Assembly (NCBI GenBank): GCA_036489755.1 | Contig: DASXFD010000003.1 | Coordinates: 62,001 to 126,000 of the forward strand | Origin: JABFXX01 sp036489755 | GTDB lineage: Bacteria > Myxococcota_A > Polyangia > Haliangiales > Haliangiaceae | Direction of reading: 5' to 3' | Length of the DNA: 64,000 nt | Shown: positions 43,303 through 54,476 of the stretch, piece after piece | How positions within the stretch are numbered: the stretch's first letter is position 1 | Layout: each line of letters starts with the position of its first letter | Notes under the pieces: model-generated | Told to the model about the DNA's origin: nothing | The model's database searches: none | Seen by the model: only the letters and a program-made list of their open reading frames with translations | Made by a program: the position numbers and the translations under genes

Positions 43303-46194
43303 TTACTTGATGATGTCGTTGACGAGGTTGCGCAGCGTCTTGAGGTCGAACGGCTTCTCGATGTGCTGGTTCGGCGTCGCGTCGAGGAATTTGCGCGCGC
43401 TTTCGGTGAACGCGCCGCCCGTCACGAAGATGATCCGCTCGGCGATGGCCGGATCGATCTTCACCACGGCGGCATAGACGTCCATGCCGGTGACCTGCGG
43501 CATCATCAGGTCGCATACGATCGCGTCGTAGTGCTCGCCGGCGGCGAGCTTCTCGACCGCGACGCGCGCAGACGTCACGCCCTCGACGTCGTGGTCCTGC
43601 GATAAGTAGCGCTTGATCGCCTGGACGAGCGAGTCTTCGTCGTCGATCACGAGCACGCTGCCGCGGCGCACCGCCGGATGCGGCGATGGGATCTTGAGGG
43701 TGACGGGCGGCAGGTTGATCGGCGCCACCGGCAACAACACCTTGAACGTGGTGCCCTTGCCGACCTCGGTCTCGAGCGAGATGTTGCCGCCGAGCGACGT
43801 GATGATCCGGTGCGAGATCGCGAGCCCGAGCCCGGTGCCGACGCCGGCCGGCTTGGTCGTGAAGAACGGCGTGAACAGCCGGCGCTGCACGTCGGGCGGA
43901 ATGCCCGCGCCGGTATCCGCGATCGAGATCGCGACCTGGTCGTGCTCCATCCGCGTCGTGATGCGGATCTCGTTACGATCGTAGTTGCCCTCGGGGATCG
44001 CCTGCACTGCGTTGACGATCAGGTTGAGGAACACCTGGCCGAGCCGGCCCTCGTTCGCGTCGACGCGCGGCACCTTGCCGTACGTCTTGACGACCTTCGC
44101 GCGGTGGCGCAGCTCGTTCCACGCCATGCGCAGGGTCGACTCGAGGACCTTTTCGACGTCGACGGCGCCGCGGCGATCCTCTTGCGCGCGCGAGAACACC
44201 TTGAGGTCGCGCACGATCTCGCGCACGCGATCCGCCGACGCGCGCGCATCGTGCACTTCGTCGACGAGATCGGGCGGCAGCTTCGTGGTCGTGCCGAGCT
44301 CGCGGATGTCGTGCTCGGCCATGTCGAGGTTCGCGATCACGGCCGCGAGCGGGTTGTTGATCTCGTGCGCGACGCCGGCCGCGAGCGTGCCGACCGACGC
44401 CATGCGGTCGGCGAGCATGAGCTGCATCTCGGTCTGCTTCTTGTCGGTGACGTCGCGCGCGATGATCACGCAGCCGGTCACGCTGCCGTCTTGTTTGACC
44501 GCGCCGATCCGGCACTGGAAGAACCCCGACGTATGATCGACGCGCATCACGTGGAGCTCGATCTCCTGCGCGACGCCGCTCGCGATCACCGAATCGAACG
44601 CTTGGTGCGCGCGGTCGCGCTGGTCGGGCGCGATGCGATCGAACCAACTCTGGCCCATCAGATCGTCGGGTTTCCCGGGCGGCTCGACGCGGTTGATGAA
44701 GCGGATCAGACCGCCGCGGTCGAGCTGCACGACGTAATCGGGCGCGCTCTCGAACACCGCACCGAGCACGGCGGCGTGCGCCTCGGCCTTGCGCTCGGCC
44801 GCCTCGAGATCGGCGTATGCGCCGGCGAGCGTGAGCACCTGGCTGATCTGCGTGCCCACGCCTTGCGCGAACGCGCGCCAGTCGGCTTCGTCGAGATCGC
44901 GATCGCGCGACACCATCATCAGCGCGCCGAGCGGACCGGCCGGGTTCGACAGCGGCACGATGAGGATCGCGCGCGCACCTGCATCGGCGAGCAGCAGCGC
45001 CGATTCGCTGACCTCGGCCGACGGCACGTACAGCGGCTGGCCAGATCGGATCACGTTGCGCAGCACCGACTCGCGCCCGAAAAACGTGCCGACCGGCTGG
45101 CGCGTCGGAATATCGGCGCCGAGCGTGCGGACGCGCAGCGGCTCGTTCGCGCCCGGGCCCGAGACCAGATACAGCGCGCCGAACGACACGCCGCCCGCGT
45201 CGAAGCAACTCGCGATCGCTTCGTCGAGCGCCGCGTCGATGTCGCGGTTTCGCAGCACTGCCTCGGCGATGCCGGTGAGCACCGTGAGCTCCGACGCGAG
45301 CGCGCTGCAGCGCTTGGCGAGCCCGGTATTGAGCAGCACTTGCCGCTCGAGCTGGCGGAACACGCGCGCGTTGCGTTCGCGCTCGAGCTCGGGCAACGAA
45401 TCGGCGGGCGACGGCTCGGGTGGCTCGGGCGCGTGTTGGAGCGTCTGGCGCAAGACGTCGACGAGCCCGGCGAGATCCGGCGTGCGCACGACGAGGTCGC
45501 TCGCGCCGGCGCGGCGTGCGAGCGCACGATCCGACGGCTCGACGTAGCTCGACGTGACGAGCACGAGCGGCACCACGCGCAGCTCGTCGTCCTGGCGCAA
45601 TGCCATCGCGAGCGCGAAACCGTCGAGCTCGGGCATCATGACGTCCGAGACCACGGCATCGGGCCGCTTGCGCCGGATCGCGGCGAGCGCTTTCGCGCCA
45701 TCGGGCGCGGTCTCGACCTCGAAGCCGAGCCGGCCGAGGCGGAACGCGGCGAGCTTGAGCTGGATCGGATCGTCGTCGGCAACGACGAGACGGCGGCCGC
45801 GTCCGAACTTGTCGGCGGTCGGCAGCGCCGCCGGCAAGTGGGCTTCGACGAGCGGCACCAGCCGCGACGGTGCGATCGGCTTGGGAATGATGTCGTCGAA
45901 GCCGACCGTCGACACACGCGCCTCGTCGAGCTTCGACACGAAGCCGGAGAACGCGAGGATCGACACGTCGGTCTCGGCGAGGTCGCGCAGCGCGCTGACG
46001 AGCTGGAACCCGTCCGTGTCGGGCAGCATCAGATCTTGCAGGATCACGCGCGGGCGCTCGCTGCGCATCAGCAGCAGCGCGGTCTTGCCGTCGGGCGCTT
46101 CCACGACCTGATGGCCGTGGCGCACGAGCGCGTTGCGAACCATCCGTCGCGTCGCCGAGTTGTCGTCGACGACCATGATCTTGTGCGGCGTCAC
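43303..46194 (-). CDS. Soluble hybrid histidine kinase: REC-REC-GAF-PAS-HisKA-HATPase-REC
   Basis: A 963-residue cytosolic multidomain kinase. REC1 has its Asp in VILQDLMLPDT (about D54), REC2 in AVVSDVMMPEL (about D184), then a GAF-like region (GRESVLRNVIRSGQPLYVPS), a PAS segment (APDYVVQLDRGGLIRFINR), the phosphoacceptor box LAAGVAHEINNPLAAVIA, the HATPase (FLNLIVNAVQAIPEGN and FFTTKPAGVGTGLGLAISH) and a third receiver (AIVCDLMMPQV). No membrane helix is present. The start overlaps the DivK-like regulator (46191-46194), so it is third in a three-gene operon. Its two N-terminal receivers could accept phosphate from the upstream kinase. Confidence 0.93.
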   Translation of the reverse strand: MTPHKIMVVDDNSATRRMVRNALVRHGHQVVEAPDGKTALLLMRSERPRVILQDLMLPDTDGFQLVSALRDLAETDVSILAFSGFVSKLDEARVSTVGFDDIIPKPIAPSRLVPLVEAHLPAALPTADKFGRGRRLVVADDDPIQLKLAAFRLGRLGFEVETAPDGAKALAAIRRKRPDAVVSDVMMPELDGFALAMALRQDDELRVVPLVLVTSSYVEPSDRALARRAGASDLVVRTPDLAGLVDVLRQTLQHAPEPPEPSPADSLPELERERNARVFRQLERQVLLNTGLAKRCSALASELTVLTGIAEAVLRNRDIDAALDEAIASCFDAGGVSFGALYLVSGPGANEPLRVRTLGADIPTRQPVGTFFGRESVLRNVIRSGQPLYVPSAEVSESALLLADAGARAILIVPLSNPAGPLGALMMVSRDRDLDEADWRAFAQGVGTQISQVLTLAGAYADLEAAERKAEAHAAVLGAVFESAPDYVVQLDRGGLIRFINRVEPPGKPDDLMGQSWFDRIAPDQRDRAHQAFDSVIASGVAQEIELHVMRVDHTSGFFQCRIGAVKQDGSVTGCVIIARDVTDKKQTEMQLMLADRMASVGTLAAGVAHEINNPLAAVIANLDMAEHDIRELGTTTKLPPDLVDEVHDARASADRVREIVRDLKVFSRAQEDRRGAVDVEKVLESTLRMAWNELRHRAKVVKTYGKVPRVDANEGRLGQVFLNLIVNAVQAIPEGNYDRNEIRITTRMEHDQVAISIADTGAGIPPDVQRRLFTPFFTTKPAGVGTGLGLAISHRIITSLGGNISLETEVGKGTTFKVLLPVAPINLPPVTLKIPSPHPAVRRGSVLVIDDEDSLVQAIKRYLSQDHDVEGVTSARVAVEKLAAGEHYDAIVCDLMMPQVTGMDVYAAVVKIDPAIAERIIFVTGGAFTESARKFLDATPNQHIEKPFDLKTLRNLVNDIIK

Positions 46195-46558
46195 GACAGG
46201 CCTCCGACGTGGCGCGCGATCACCTCGCGCAGCTGGCGCGAATCGATCGGCTTGGTCATGTAATCGTCGCAGCCTGCCGCGAACGCCTTCTCGCGATCGC
46301 CCTTCATCGCGTACGCGGTCAGCGCGATCACCGCGATCGTGCGCGTCGCGGGCTCGGCTTTGATCCGGCGCGTGAGCTCCAGGCCATCGATGCCGGGGAG
46401 CTGGAGGTCCATCAAGATCGCGTCGGGCGTCGACGCGCGAACCGCCGCGAGTGTCGTGTCGGCATCGATCGCGGTCTCGACTTGATACCCGAATGACTTC
46501 ACGAGAAACGTCACGAGCTTGAGGTTGGTAGGGTTGTCGTCGACGATCAGGATCTTAC

Positions 46559-46562
<4 letters not shown>
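46191..46562 (-). CDS. Stand-alone receiver-domain response regulator (DivK/CheY-like)
   Basis: A 123-residue single receiver domain. The acidic pair is in KILIVDDNPTN, the phosphoacceptor Asp in AILMDLQLPGIDG (about D52), the Thr in VIALTAYAMKGDRE, and the Lys in YMTKPIDSRQL. There is no output domain, so it acts by protein contact or as a phosphate shuttle. It overlaps both neighbours (ATGA with the upstream kinase and four bases with the downstream hybrid kinase), which suggests it carries phosphate between them. The ATG at 46562 is well set. Confidence 0.94.
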
Positions 46563-48457
<1,895 letters not shown>

Positions 48458-48552
48458 GATCTGGTAGTCGTCATCCGAATCTTCGACGACCAGTAGGTGA
48501 AGGGGTTTCGCGGGCGCGGCCAGATCCCGAGACTATCATGGCCAATATCGAT

Positions 48553-48582
48553 ACTTTAGTAAGTGCCCAGTGAGTTACCCAA
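48553..48582 (-). promoter_or_regulatory. Possible sigma-70-type promoter of the phosphorelay operon
   Basis: On the minus strand TTGGGT (48582-48577), an 18-base spacer and TAAAGT (48558-48553) resemble -35 and -10 elements about 30 bases upstream of the first kinase's coding frame, in the only AT-rich stretch nearby. An inverted repeat CCAATATC/GATATTGG (48542-48549 and 48604-48611) flanks the region. Both elements match consensus only partly. Confidence 0.3.
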
Positions 48583-48639
48583 GCCGTACCTCAGAGTGGC
48601 AATGATATTGGGGGGCGTCAGTGATTCCACGGACGACAT

Positions 48640-51312
48640 TTACGGAAGCTTGGCCAGCTCGTCGCGCAGAGGTGCGAGGTCGCTGTCGCGTAGCTGCGCC
48701 TTCGTCGCGATTGCGACAGCTCGCACGAGAATCGCTCGCACGTCGGCCTTGGGATCGGCCCCGCGTTTGGCCGTGGCGAGCCCTGCGAGCGGCTTCCAGA
48801 GATCGAGCGCATCCTTGCCGCTCATCGCCTCGAATCCGGCGATCGAGCGCTCTTCGAACGCGGCCGCGTCGGCCCAGGCGTGCTGGCCGAGCTCGAGCTC
48901 GGCTCGCGACGCCAGCGTCGTCGGCAAGACCGGCGAGTGCGAGGCTACTTCGAGTTGCTCGAGCGCATCGAACGCGACACGCGCGTCGGCCGCCTTGCCC
49001 ATCGCCGTCAGGATCTCGGCCTCGGTCGTCGCGACCACGTGATAGAGCGGGCTCGTCGTGCCCGGCACGTGAACTGCGATCGCCTTCGCGCGTGTTACAT
49101 CGGCGAGCGCGGCGTCGAGCTGACCGGTTTGCCGCTTGTAATCGGCGAGGTTGTTGAGCGTCGCCACCAAGAACGGACTGTTCTTGCCGTACGTCCGCTC
49201 GCGTATCGCGAGCGCACCTTGGTACGCATCGAGCGCGCGCGTGCGATCCCCGGCGTGGTCGTAGCAAGCGCCGAGGTTCGACAACAACAGCGCGATGTCG
49301 GGATGGTCACGCCCGACGGTTCGCGAGCGCAGCGCGAGCGCACGCTCGAGGTGCGGCGTCGCGGCGATCCACGCGCCCGAGCGGCCCAGCGTCGTCGCGA
49401 GCACTTGTTCGGGCTGCCACAACCCGGGGTCGTCGGAGCCGAGCTGCTGCGTCGCCGCGGCGAGCGCGTCCTCGTGCGTCTTGATCGCGGCCTCGAGCTC
49501 GCCGCGCGCTGCCTGCGCGGCACCTTCGACCTCGAGTCGCTGGACGCGCGTCGCGTCCTGGATGAATGGCGAGCGTTTCGCGGCCGCAACCGACACGTCG
49601 ATCCACACCTGCGCGGCCTCCGGCTTGCCCTTCTGGTCGACGAGCGTGCCGGCGAGCACGAGCGCGGCCTGCGCTGCGATCTGCTCGGTGCGCGCCGCGA
49701 TCCCGCCGAGCGCCGCATCCTGCAGCGCCGTGACCGCATCGTCGATGCTGCCCGCGCCGGCCAGCGCGGTTCCGCGGAGCAGCAGCGCCTCGGCGACGAG
49801 GTTGTCGGCCTTGAGCTCGCGCGCCTTCGTCAGCACCGATTGCGCCGTGCCGAGCCCGGGCACGAGCAAGCCCGCGCCGATCTGTGCGCGCGCGAGCGCG
49901 AGCTTGAGCTGCAGCTGCGTGGCCTCGCGATTCGCGATCGGCGGCGAGCCTTCGACGAGCGTCTGCACGTCGGCGCAGTCGCGGACCGGCTCGAGCGCGG
50001 CGACGCTCGCATCGGCCTTGTCGACGGCCGCGTTCGTCGGCGACTCGAGAATTTGCGTGAGGTCGCGCACCTGCTCGAGCCGCGCGTCGAGGCACGCCTG
50101 GCGCAGCGCCTGCGTCGAGTCCGGCTGCTCGCCGCGGATCCGCGTCGCGCGGCAATTCTCGACGGTCGCTTGCGTCCACTCGCTCGTGTAGCGATCGAGC
50201 GCGCCGGCGACCGCGCGATACGCCGGCTCGGCGTACGGCGCCTTCACGCCGAGGAAGCCGGCGTGCACGGCGAGCTTCGTCGGCACGTCCCACACGCCGG
50301 CGAGCCGCGCCTCCGTGCCGCCGCACGCCGCCGCCTCGCCGCGATGGCCGAGCGCGAGGCTCGCGACGATCGCCGCCGCGAATGCGAACGTCGCGGTGCC
50401 GGCGATCACCCGACGCCTCGTCGACGACCGATCGGTCGCGAGCTCGTCGAGCAGCGCGTCGACCGAAGGCCAGCGCGCGGCCGGAACGAGGGCCACCGCA
50501 CGCATGACCGCGCGCTGGATCCGCGCCGGCACGTGCGTCGATGCCGGCGGCGGCTTCGGTACCGGCGTGGTCTCGCGCGGCAGCGCAAACGCATCCTTGC
50601 CGTACGGCTTGCCGCCGAACAACGCGGTGTAGAGCGTGACGCCGAGCGCGAACTGATCGCTCGCGACCGATGCGGGCTTGCCCTCGTAGAGCTCGGGCGC
50701 GATGTACGCGGGCGTGCCGATCACGCTGCCGGTCGGCGACAGCTCGGGTTGCTCGCGGTCGCGGTGGTGGGCGAGCCCGAAGTCCATCACGCGCGCGCGG
50801 CCGTCGCGCCCGACGAGCACGTTCTCCGGCTTGAAGTCGCGATGCACGAGCCCTGCGCGATGCGCGGCCGCGAGCCCGGTGCCGGCCGCCGCGACCATCG
50901 CGAGGATCTCTGGCCACGCGCGCGTCTCCGCATCGAGCCACGCGCGCAGCGTCTCGCCTTCGACGAGCTCCATCGCGACGAACACGCGATCGTCGGAGAG
51001 CGTGCCGACGTCGTAGACCGCGAGCACGTTCGGGTGCGCGAGCTGCGCTTGCGACTGTGCTTCGCGCTGCAGCCACGCTTGGCCGCCCGCCGTCGAGCCG
51101 ACCGTGCCTTGCTTGGCCTGCAGCAGCTTGATCGCGACCTTTCGATCGAGCTCGGGATCGTACGCGGCGTAGACGACGCCCATGCCGCCCTGGCCGACCA
51201 CGTCGAGGATCACGTAGCGGCCGACGAGGCTGCCGCGATCGAGATCGGGGACCTCGCGATGTAACGGCCCCGGGCCTTCTCGCCGCGTCTCGGCGATGTC
51301 CGCCTCGTCCAT
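48640..51312 (-). CDS. Ser/Thr protein kinase with transmembrane helix and TPR domain
   Basis: An 890-residue protein. Its kinase domain (about 32-300) has VVGQGGMGVVYAAYDPELD, lysine in VAIKLL (about K62), VHRDFKPENVLVG (about 156-168), MDFGLAHHRD and the activation segment TPAYIAPELYEGK. One membrane helix (TATFAFAAAIVASLAL) sits at about 320. The outer part of roughly 550 residues contains TPR repeats (ARTLALRSRT-type helices such as ALLLSNLGACYDHAGDRTRA and LDAYQGALAIRERTYG). This kinase-TM-TPR design is very common in myxobacteria. Substrates are unknown. It ends about 115 bases before the sensor kinase operon begins. Confidence 0.93.
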   Translation of the reverse strand: MDEADIAETRREGPGPLHREVPDLDRGSLVGRYVILDVVGQGGMGVVYAAYDPELDRKVAIKLLQAKQGTVGSTAGGQAWLQREAQSQAQLAHPNVLAVYDVGTLSDDRVFVAMELVEGETLRAWLDAETRAWPEILAMVAAAGTGLAAAHRAGLVHRDFKPENVLVGRDGRARVMDFGLAHHRDREQPELSPTGSVIGTPAYIAPELYEGKPASVASDQFALGVTLYTALFGGKPYGKDAFALPRETTPVPKPPPASTHVPARIQRAVMRAVALVPAARWPSVDALLDELATDRSSTRRRVIAGTATFAFAAAIVASLALGHRGEAAACGGTEARLAGVWDVPTKLAVHAGFLGVKAPYAEPAYRAVAGALDRYTSEWTQATVENCRATRIRGEQPDSTQALRQACLDARLEQVRDLTQILESPTNAAVDKADASVAALEPVRDCADVQTLVEGSPPIANREATQLQLKLALARAQIGAGLLVPGLGTAQSVLTKARELKADNLVAEALLLRGTALAGAGSIDDAVTALQDAALGGIAARTEQIAAQAALVLAGTLVDQKGKPEAAQVWIDVSVAAAKRSPFIQDATRVQRLEVEGAAQAARGELEAAIKTHEDALAAATQQLGSDDPGLWQPEQVLATTLGRSGAWIAATPHLERALALRSRTVGRDHPDIALLLSNLGACYDHAGDRTRALDAYQGALAIRERTYGKNSPFLVATLNNLADYKRQTGQLDAALADVTRAKAIAVHVPGTTSPLYHVVATTEAEILTAMGKAADARVAFDALEQLEVASHSPVLPTTLASRAELELGQHAWADAAAFEERSIAGFEAMSGKDALDLWKPLAGLATAKRGADPKADVRAILVRAVAIATKAQLRDSDLAPLRDELAKLP

Positions 51313-51381
51313 CCGACCATCATAACGCGCGGGGTGCAGCGAAATGTGGCGGCCGATTGTGCGCCGCTGTGGGCTGCGCGG

Positions 51382-51834
51382 CTACTCGCGAACCGCTTCG
51401 TTGACGAGCGCCGCGACGGCGGCCTCGCGCGTGTCGTCGATGTCGAGGGCCGCCTGCAGGTCGCCGAGGAATTGGCTCTCGCTCGGCTGGATCGCGAGAT
51501 CGGCGAGCGTGAGCAAGTTCGCGCACGCGTACGCGAGCTCCTTGACCGGCGTCGCCGACAGCGCCGCGCTGTAGCTCAGCATGCGCTGCGCGCGATCGTC
51601 GGGCCCACGATTCTTGAGCGCTTCGTTGCGCTCGACGACCGCGACGTCGAGCCCGCCCATCGCGCACAGCTCGGCGGCGACGACGTCGTACGACGCGAGC
51701 TCGTCGTCGTCTTCGGTGGAGTCGGCATCGACGGCGAGCCGCGCGATCCCGACGAGCGTCGCGGCGTCTTCCGGAGACAGCGACTCGACGAGGGCGCGGA
51801 CCAGCGTGCGGAACTTGGGAGGCTCGAGCTTCAT
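51382..51834 (-). CDS. Small acidic helical protein, TerB-like (tentative)
   Basis: A 150-residue, strongly acidic, all-helical protein without signal or membrane segment. VGIARLAVDADSTEDDDELA and a second half QPSESQFLGDLQAALDID have the spaced Asp/Glu residues seen in TerB-fold (tellurite-resistance-like) proteins. That resemblance is weak, so the name is tentative. It lies 12 bases after the S46 peptidase start region on the same strand and 69 bases before the kinase, so it is probably part of a long transcript. Confidence 0.6.
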   Translation of the reverse strand: MKLEPPKFRTLVRALVESLSPEDAATLVGIARLAVDADSTEDDDELASYDVVAAELCAMGGLDVAVVERNEALKNRGPDDRAQRMLSYSAALSATPVKELAYACANLLTLADLAIQPSESQFLGDLQAALDIDDTREAAVAALVNEAVRE

Positions 51835-51846
51835 GGACGGTTTCTA

Positions 51847-53946
51847 CTACGGGTGCTTCGACGCGCGTAGCTCCGACACGATGCGATCGGCGTGATAGAT
51901 CTTCAACAGCGCCTCGATCAGCGCGGCGCTCGTCACGCCGACCGCGCGGTTCGTCGCTTCGTCGTACCAGAAGTCACCGGCGAGGCTCTCGATGTTGCCG
52001 TCGAAGATGAGCCCCACGATGTCGAGGCTCTTGTTGAAGATCGGCGAGCCCGAGTTGCCGCCGATGATGTCATTCGTCGTCACGAAGTCGAGCGTCGTGC
52101 GCGGATCGATCGCTCGCTGTGCGGCGATCCACGACGGCGGCAGATCGAACGGCGGTGCGCCGGTCGCGCGCGCGAACGCGCCCCCGAAGTTCGTGAACGG
52201 CGCGACCTTCGTGCCGTGCTCGCTCGACGTGTAGCCTTTCACGCTGCCGTACGACAGCCGCAGCGTGAACGTCGCGTCGGGGTACGTCGAGCGGCCGAGC
52301 ACCGAGAACTTCGCCTTCGCGATCTTCTCGCCCGCCGACTTCTCGACGCCGTCGACTTCGTCGTCGTAGACCTTGCGGATCCTGCGCGCCGAGCCGTCGA
52401 ACAGCCGCACGAACGCGATCATCGGATCGCGCGACGCGGCGACCGCGGCCTTGCCGCCCTTCCACAGCCGCATGCGCTCGTTCGGATCGCCGAGCTTGCT
52501 GCCGTCGACGAGCCGCGCCGCGACCTCGTCGGGCGACGCCTTACCGAGCAGCGAGCGCACGAGCGGATCGTCGGCGCCGAGATCCTCGCGCAGCTTGCCG
52601 AGCCAGAACGCGAGCGCGAGCTTGTCGCGCGCGGGATAGACCGGTGCGACGGACGCCAGCTTCTGCACGATGTCGGGCAGCGCCGAGTCGCGATACTCGT
52701 CGAGCCGCTTGCCGTCGGGCAGCGTGCGCTCCTCGCCGCCGCGCACGAGCTCGATCGCGTCGTCGAGCAGGTCGCCCTTCTTCCAGCGCTCGAGCAGGTA
52801 GTAGCGGTGATAGAACGGCTTGAACTTGGCGAGCGCGGTCGAGATCGCGTCGTAGGCGCCGCCGATGCTCGCGCCGACCTGCGCGCGCAACGTGTCCTCG
52901 GCGTCGTGCTCCTTCTTCATCATCGGCTCGTCGCCGAGTGCCGCCTGGCGGCCCTTCCACGCCTTCAGCGAGTTCTCGTTGTAGAACTGCCACTCGGTCG
53001 CCGTGCGCTTCGCCTCGTCGCCGGTCTTCATGAACTCCGCGAGCTCGCCGCGCCACTCGGCGCGCAGCGCGACGATCAGCGGCGCGACGACGTCGCGATC
53101 GAACACGCGCTGCGCGGTCGTGATCTCGCGCTCGGTCGCGGCCGGATCGCCGGCGGTGAACGTCAGCTCGTTCACGACGGGCCCGCTCGCCGACCAGCCG
53201 AAATGCTCCGGCGTCTTCGCCGGCTGGTTGTTCTCGTAGACGCGCAGGAAGCTGACGTCGAGGTCGTAGCGCGGGAACTCGAAGTTGTCGGGGTCGCCGC
53301 CGAAGAACGCGCTCGCGAGCTCGGGCGCGAACACGACGCGCACGTCGGTGTAGCGCTTGTAGCGGTACAGCATGAACTGACCGCCGTGGTAGAGGTTCAC
53401 GAGCTCGCAGCGAATGTCGGGCGCGGTCTGGCACGGCTTCTCGATCGCCGACGAAATCTCGCGCAGCGCCGCGATGTACGCCGCACCGGCTTTACCTTGC
53501 GTCGCCGCGAGCACCTTGTCGGTGACGTCGGTCGTGTCGTCGAGCCGCTGCACCTCGAGGTCCGGACACTTCTGCTCGTCGGTCTGCGCCTTCGCGAGGA
53601 AGCCCTGCTTGACGAAGTCGTGGTCGGCGGTCGACAGGCCCGCGACGCAATCGTGCGCGCAGTGGTGGTTCGTCATCACGAGGCCGGAATCCGACACGAA
53701 GCTTGCCGAGCAGATGCCGGCGAGCCGCGCCGACGACAGCTGCGCGTGCTTGAGCCACGCCGCGTCGGGCGAGAAGCCGTACTTGGCGGCAACTTTCGCC
53801 GACGGAAAATCGTGCACGGTCCACATGCCCTCGTCGGCGCGGGCCACGGAGACGATCGAGATGAACGCGATCAGTGTCGCGCCACGAGCGAGCGATTTGC
53901 CGCGACCGACTGTGGCCGCGGCGCGAGCGAGCGCGCCATTCCGCAT
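51847..53946 (-). CDS. S46-family dipeptidyl-peptidase (DPP7/DPP11-type), DPP7-like specificity residue
   Basis: A 699-residue exported peptidase. After a signal peptide ending SVARA it has the S46 chymotrypsin-fold triad: His in GLVMTNHHCAHDC (H95), Asp in the FPRYDLDVSFLRVYE block, and Ser in IIGGNSGSPIFN. The family releases dipeptides from the N-terminus of peptides in the periplasm. Eighteen residues after the catalytic Ser the sequence is FDGN with Gly, as in DPP7 (hydrophobic P1), and not Arg as in DPP11 (acidic P1). Family knowledge of that position supports broad hydrophobic specificity. It would help a predatory or protein-feeding life style. It lies 13 bases downstream of the peroxiredoxin-like gene. 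Confidence 0.94.
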   Translation of the reverse strand: MRNGALARAAATVGRGKSLARGATLIAFISIVSVARADEGMWTVHDFPSAKVAAKYGFSPDAAWLKHAQLSSARLAGICSASFVSDSGLVMTNHHCAHDCVAGLSTADHDFVKQGFLAKAQTDEQKCPDLEVQRLDDTTDVTDKVLAATQGKAGAAYIAALREISSAIEKPCQTAPDIRCELVNLYHGGQFMLYRYKRYTDVRVVFAPELASAFFGGDPDNFEFPRYDLDVSFLRVYENNQPAKTPEHFGWSASGPVVNELTFTAGDPAATEREITTAQRVFDRDVVAPLIVALRAEWRGELAEFMKTGDEAKRTATEWQFYNENSLKAWKGRQAALGDEPMMKKEHDAEDTLRAQVGASIGGAYDAISTALAKFKPFYHRYYLLERWKKGDLLDDAIELVRGGEERTLPDGKRLDEYRDSALPDIVQKLASVAPVYPARDKLALAFWLGKLREDLGADDPLVRSLLGKASPDEVAARLVDGSKLGDPNERMRLWKGGKAAVAASRDPMIAFVRLFDGSARRIRKVYDDEVDGVEKSAGEKIAKAKFSVLGRSTYPDATFTLRLSYGSVKGYTSSEHGTKVAPFTNFGGAFARATGAPPFDLPPSWIAAQRAIDPRTTLDFVTTNDIIGGNSGSPIFNKSLDIVGLIFDGNIESLAGDFWYDEATNRAVGVTSAALIEALLKIYHADRIVSELRASKHP

Positions 53947-53959
53947 GGGCGCGGTGATA

Positions 53960-54472
53960 TCACGCGAGCGCGGCGAGGATCTGCGCCGGCGACGCGTTGT
54001 CGCCGGGCCGGCTCGACGCGTGATGCCAGCGGACCGTACCGGCCGTGTCGACGACGATCACGCCGCCCTGCTGCCATTGGTCGCCCTGCTGGAAGCCCTG
54101 GCGCTGGCCGCGAAACAACGCACGCGCAGCTTTGCCGAGCGACCGCGGATCGAGCGTCGCACCGACGCTGCGCACGAGCTCGGCGGCGCGATACGCGGCG
54201 AGCGACGGATCGGTGTAGATCGCACCCGTCCACTTCGTCGCGTCGCGAAAGCCGGCGATGAAGCTCGGCGAGCCGTTGCCGATCAACACCACATCGGCGC
54301 CCGCGCGCTCGAAGTCGGGCCGCGCGGCGAGCAGCTCGGCGACATGGTCGCGGCAATGGATGCAGCCGAAGTGGCGGATGAACACGAGCACGGCGGGCCG
54401 CGCTCGCCACAGCGAGCCGAGCTCGACGGCGGCGCCGCGCTCGTCTTGCACCGTGACGCGGGCGAGGTTCAC
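53960..54472 (-). CDS. Peroxiredoxin-like protein (AhpC/TSA, PRXL2-type)
   Basis: A 170-residue thioredoxin-fold protein. VLVFIRHFGCIHCRDHV carries a CxxC active site at the position of the peroxidatic cysteine, and WKDATKW-like and YRAAELVRS segments fit the AhpC/TSA-2 (PF13911) family. A CxxC instead of the usual peroxidatic TxxC suggests disulfide reductase or peroxiredoxin-like chemistry. GGVIVVDTAGTVRWHHAS forms the last strand. No signal peptide. It sits four bases downstream of the LOG-family gene. Confidence 0.88.
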   Translation of the reverse strand: MNLARVTVQDERGAAVELGSLWRARPAVLVFIRHFGCIHCRDHVAELLAARPDFERAGADVVLIGNGSPSFIAGFRDATKWTGAIYTDPSLAAYRAAELVRSVGATLDPRSLGKAARALFRGQRQGFQQGDQWQQGGVIVVDTAGTVRWHHASSRPGDNASPAQILAALA

Positions 54473-54476
54473 GAAG

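Noticed and set aside
51382..51834. Tellurite-resistance locus based on the TerB-like protein
   Set aside because: The match is only acidic-helix resemblance and no other ter genes are nearby.
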